NCBI GenBank assembly: GCA_964036195.1 | Contig: OZ038456.1 | Span: 24,529,792 to 24,593,791, forward strand | DNA length: 64,000 bases | Source: Sphaerolaimus hirsutus | Lineage: Eukaryota; Nematoda; Chromadorea; Monhysterida; Sphaerolaimidae | Direction of reading: 5' to 3' | Part shown: piece by piece, positions 62,084 to 64,000 of the stretch | Position numbering within the stretch: position 1 is the first letter of the stretch | Layout: each line of letters begins with the position of its first letter | Position numbers and translations under genes: made by a program | The notes under the pieces: generated by a model | What the model was told of the DNA's origin: nothing | Databases searched by the model: none | What the model saw: only the letters and a program-made list of their open reading frames with translations

Positions 62084-64000
62084 AATCCCACCATCCTAAA
62101 GCCAATACTGATTTTGCCAAGGTTCGGTGCTGTTGCACATGTGATTCAATTTTCGGCTCCGCCCCCAGAGTAATTTGCCTCACTATTGAATACGCGTGCC
62201 ATGCGTCATTCAAAGTGGTAGTCGGTAATAATTCAGACCAATTATACATGGTTGTGGCGGCAAAAATTTGATTAAGCACATCTCTAGCCTTTTCCTGTTG
62301 CCATTTTTGTGGAAAACTGTGTGTGTTATACATAGGTAGGTGTTCCAGCCCGCCCACTTCCGGTAGATATTTATACCACTGGCCCCTTAGCATCACTACT
62401 CAGTTATGTGCATTTGTGCATGGGCCCGGGATGGCTTGAAAATGCAAAATGTTTGTCAACCTGTTCATGTGTAGTGTCACATTCACAGGGAAAAGTGATT
62501 TTCTGACAGCTCGCTGACAGCGAACTGGCAGCAAGTTGTCAGCGAGGTACTTTTCCTTGTGCTGGTGCCAGTTTGGCAATGATTTCATTATCATTCATAT
62601 ACCAGCGTGCTGTTGTAGTTGCATGTTCATTCATTGCCAGGTGCACAAACTCTTGAAAATGCTGCACGTTTTTGCACGTAGCCACTGCCTGTGCGCACAT
62701 GGTTTGCTCAGCGGTTTCATACACAGCTTGCATACTTGCTGCCAGTTGACCAGCGCTCACTATCCCCAATGTAGTCCACGTGTGTGATCTCTTCTGCCTG
62801 ATCTGCTGTATCACTGGTTTCTCAAATGGAGCCACCACAAAATCTTGGTCTGATTTCCATAATTTCATGCCACATGAGTCGACCTCTTCATGACCCCTGA
62901 ATGATAAGGAAAACGTGTGATCATTCACTAACCAAATATCCTGTCTAATGCATCCTTGCATCTTGCACCATTATTCATATGGGCATTCCACCGACGGGTT
63001 CGGTTTCCATGTTAATTGGCTGCCGTCTTCTAAAGTGCATGCGTCGATTTCATAGTTGCACTTGCTCACTTCACCCAAAGTGCTTTGCATGGTGCTAGCT
63101 CCATCATGCATACTTCTCCTCGAAAAAGTCCAAATTGCGGAGTTGTTTAAGCCACCCATTTGCAACAGTACATTCCATGACCTGAATAACTCACATTGGT
63201 GGGATATTGCGTATCCCATGCATTATCTAAATCAGTTTCAGGTGTCAGTGGTCCATTATTGCATTTGTGGTATTTAATCATTCCTTCACATTCGGCAGCT
63301 CCAACATATCGGGGCTTAGAATCAAATTTTTCTAACGTGACATCGCCCCAGAAATTCTGATATGTCCTTGCAGTCCTGGTGGAGGCCGCACATCGATAGG
63401 CAGCCGCTCGATACTCTACCATATTCCTTTTGTAAATAGTCAGCGTCAGCTTCTGTGGCCTCTCTAGTGACGCCATCATGTCCACTATGGCCATGCAGTT
63501 TGGTAACGGGGGGTAAGTGTATAAATCATAATGGTTGGTCAAGTCGCTGCAGAGTAACGGGAAAGAAGGCATCGTCGTTGCGCTGGTGCCTGGCAGCAAA
63601 GCTAATCCTATGATAATTAAGCCTACAGTCAGCACAAAAAACAATGACTGTGCAACCTGAGGCATGTAGGGGGGTTCCGAATACACACGCAGCGGGGGCC
63701 ACACTACATCGTCGGACAGAAATCCCATATATATGTCAATTTGATTGCTGGATCCTGTGTGCAGCGGCAGCGCGGCTGGTGTGGCATACAGAAATGGGTC
63801 CAAACTGATGTTCATGAGCACGTCCAATGGCACCTCGGTCAGCATGTCAGTTAGACCACAGCGTGCAGTCCTTGTCCTGCAAGTCTTGCATTCCTAACCT
63901 GCGCAAGAAAGCCAGCCAGGTAGTTCAAAATAAATATCCTTTTTTGGTCCTCATATAAGCCCATGGTTTGATCCAGAATTCCCGCTCATGCATCATTCAT
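62084..64000 (-). pseudogene. Env-like glycoprotein remnant of a related gypsy element
   Basis: Broken into several frames, it aligns with residues about 980-1613 of the intact polyprotein and runs off the window. Conserved blocks include LLCSDLTNHYDLYTYPPLPN, YKRNMVEYRA, TYQNFWGDVTLE, QYPTNVSYSGHG and STLGEVSKCNYE. Also kept are a furin-like RQKR, TTTARWYM and QWYKYLPE. Frameshifts or stops occur near 63150, 62965 and 62400, and a small MITE sits at 62486-62563. It is a diverged relative, not a copy of the young element. Confidence 0.85.
62486..62563. mobile_element. 78-bp MITE inside the glycoprotein remnant
   Basis: CACAGGGAAAAGTGATTTTC left and GTACTTTTCCTTGTG right, with CTGACAGCTCGCTGACAG inside. 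It is a deleted member of the family at 20359-21250. Confidence 0.7.

Noticed and set aside
62084-62090. Spliced glycoprotein-helicase subgenomic RNA as origin of the remnant junction
   Set aside because: The corresponding positions in the intact element lack GT and AG at the join, so a genomic deletion is more likely.

Overview
The window looks like a repeat-rich chromosome segment from an animal, most likely a marine invertebrate (inference). The reasons are small GC-richer exons bounded by GT/AG sites in AT-rich introns, Ty3/gypsy, BEL/Pao and LINE retroelements, many miniature hAT-like transposons with 8-bp target duplications, and a 200-base assembly gap at 56126-56325. No prokaryotic genes, rRNA, tRNA or CRISPR were seen.  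Layout. (1) 1-19204: a giant Ty3/gypsy-class element on the + strand whose left end lies outside the window. It has direct terminal repeats of at least 3.07 kb that differ at only three positions, and an initiator-Met-type primer binding site. Its first long frame is Gag, then an Env-like membrane glycoprotein, then protease, then the start of reverse transcriptase. A second frame carries the rest of RT, RNase H and integrase. A third, 1334-codon frame encodes a UPF1-like superfamily 1 helicase, and its 3' part lies inside the terminal repeat. A decayed relative at 61877-64000 on the - strand also carries both the glycoprotein and the helicase, so the helicase belongs to this lineage. (2) 19887-40416: exons of a host gene on + with matching splice phases. 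One ~16.6-kb intron holds an old solo LTR of the same gypsy family, itself split by a 13.4-kb insertion on the - strand that carries a coiled-coil/NADAR-like/RGG protein and a LINE endonuclease-RT. (3) 37-64 kb: a mosaic of MITEs, hairpins and minisatellites, fragments of a second + strand host gene (47-52 kb), and three phase-consistent exons of a - strand membrane-protein gene (60.1-61.7 kb).  Points of most interest: the env-before-pol, helicase-carrying gypsy lineage; intron-like, mostly stop-free segments inside the LINE-carrying insertion; and a family of hairpin MITEs whose ends coincide with 3' splice sites of three predicted host introns, which resembles introner-type intron creation. 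All assignments come from reading the sequence; no database search or transcript evidence was available. Host exon models are predictions.
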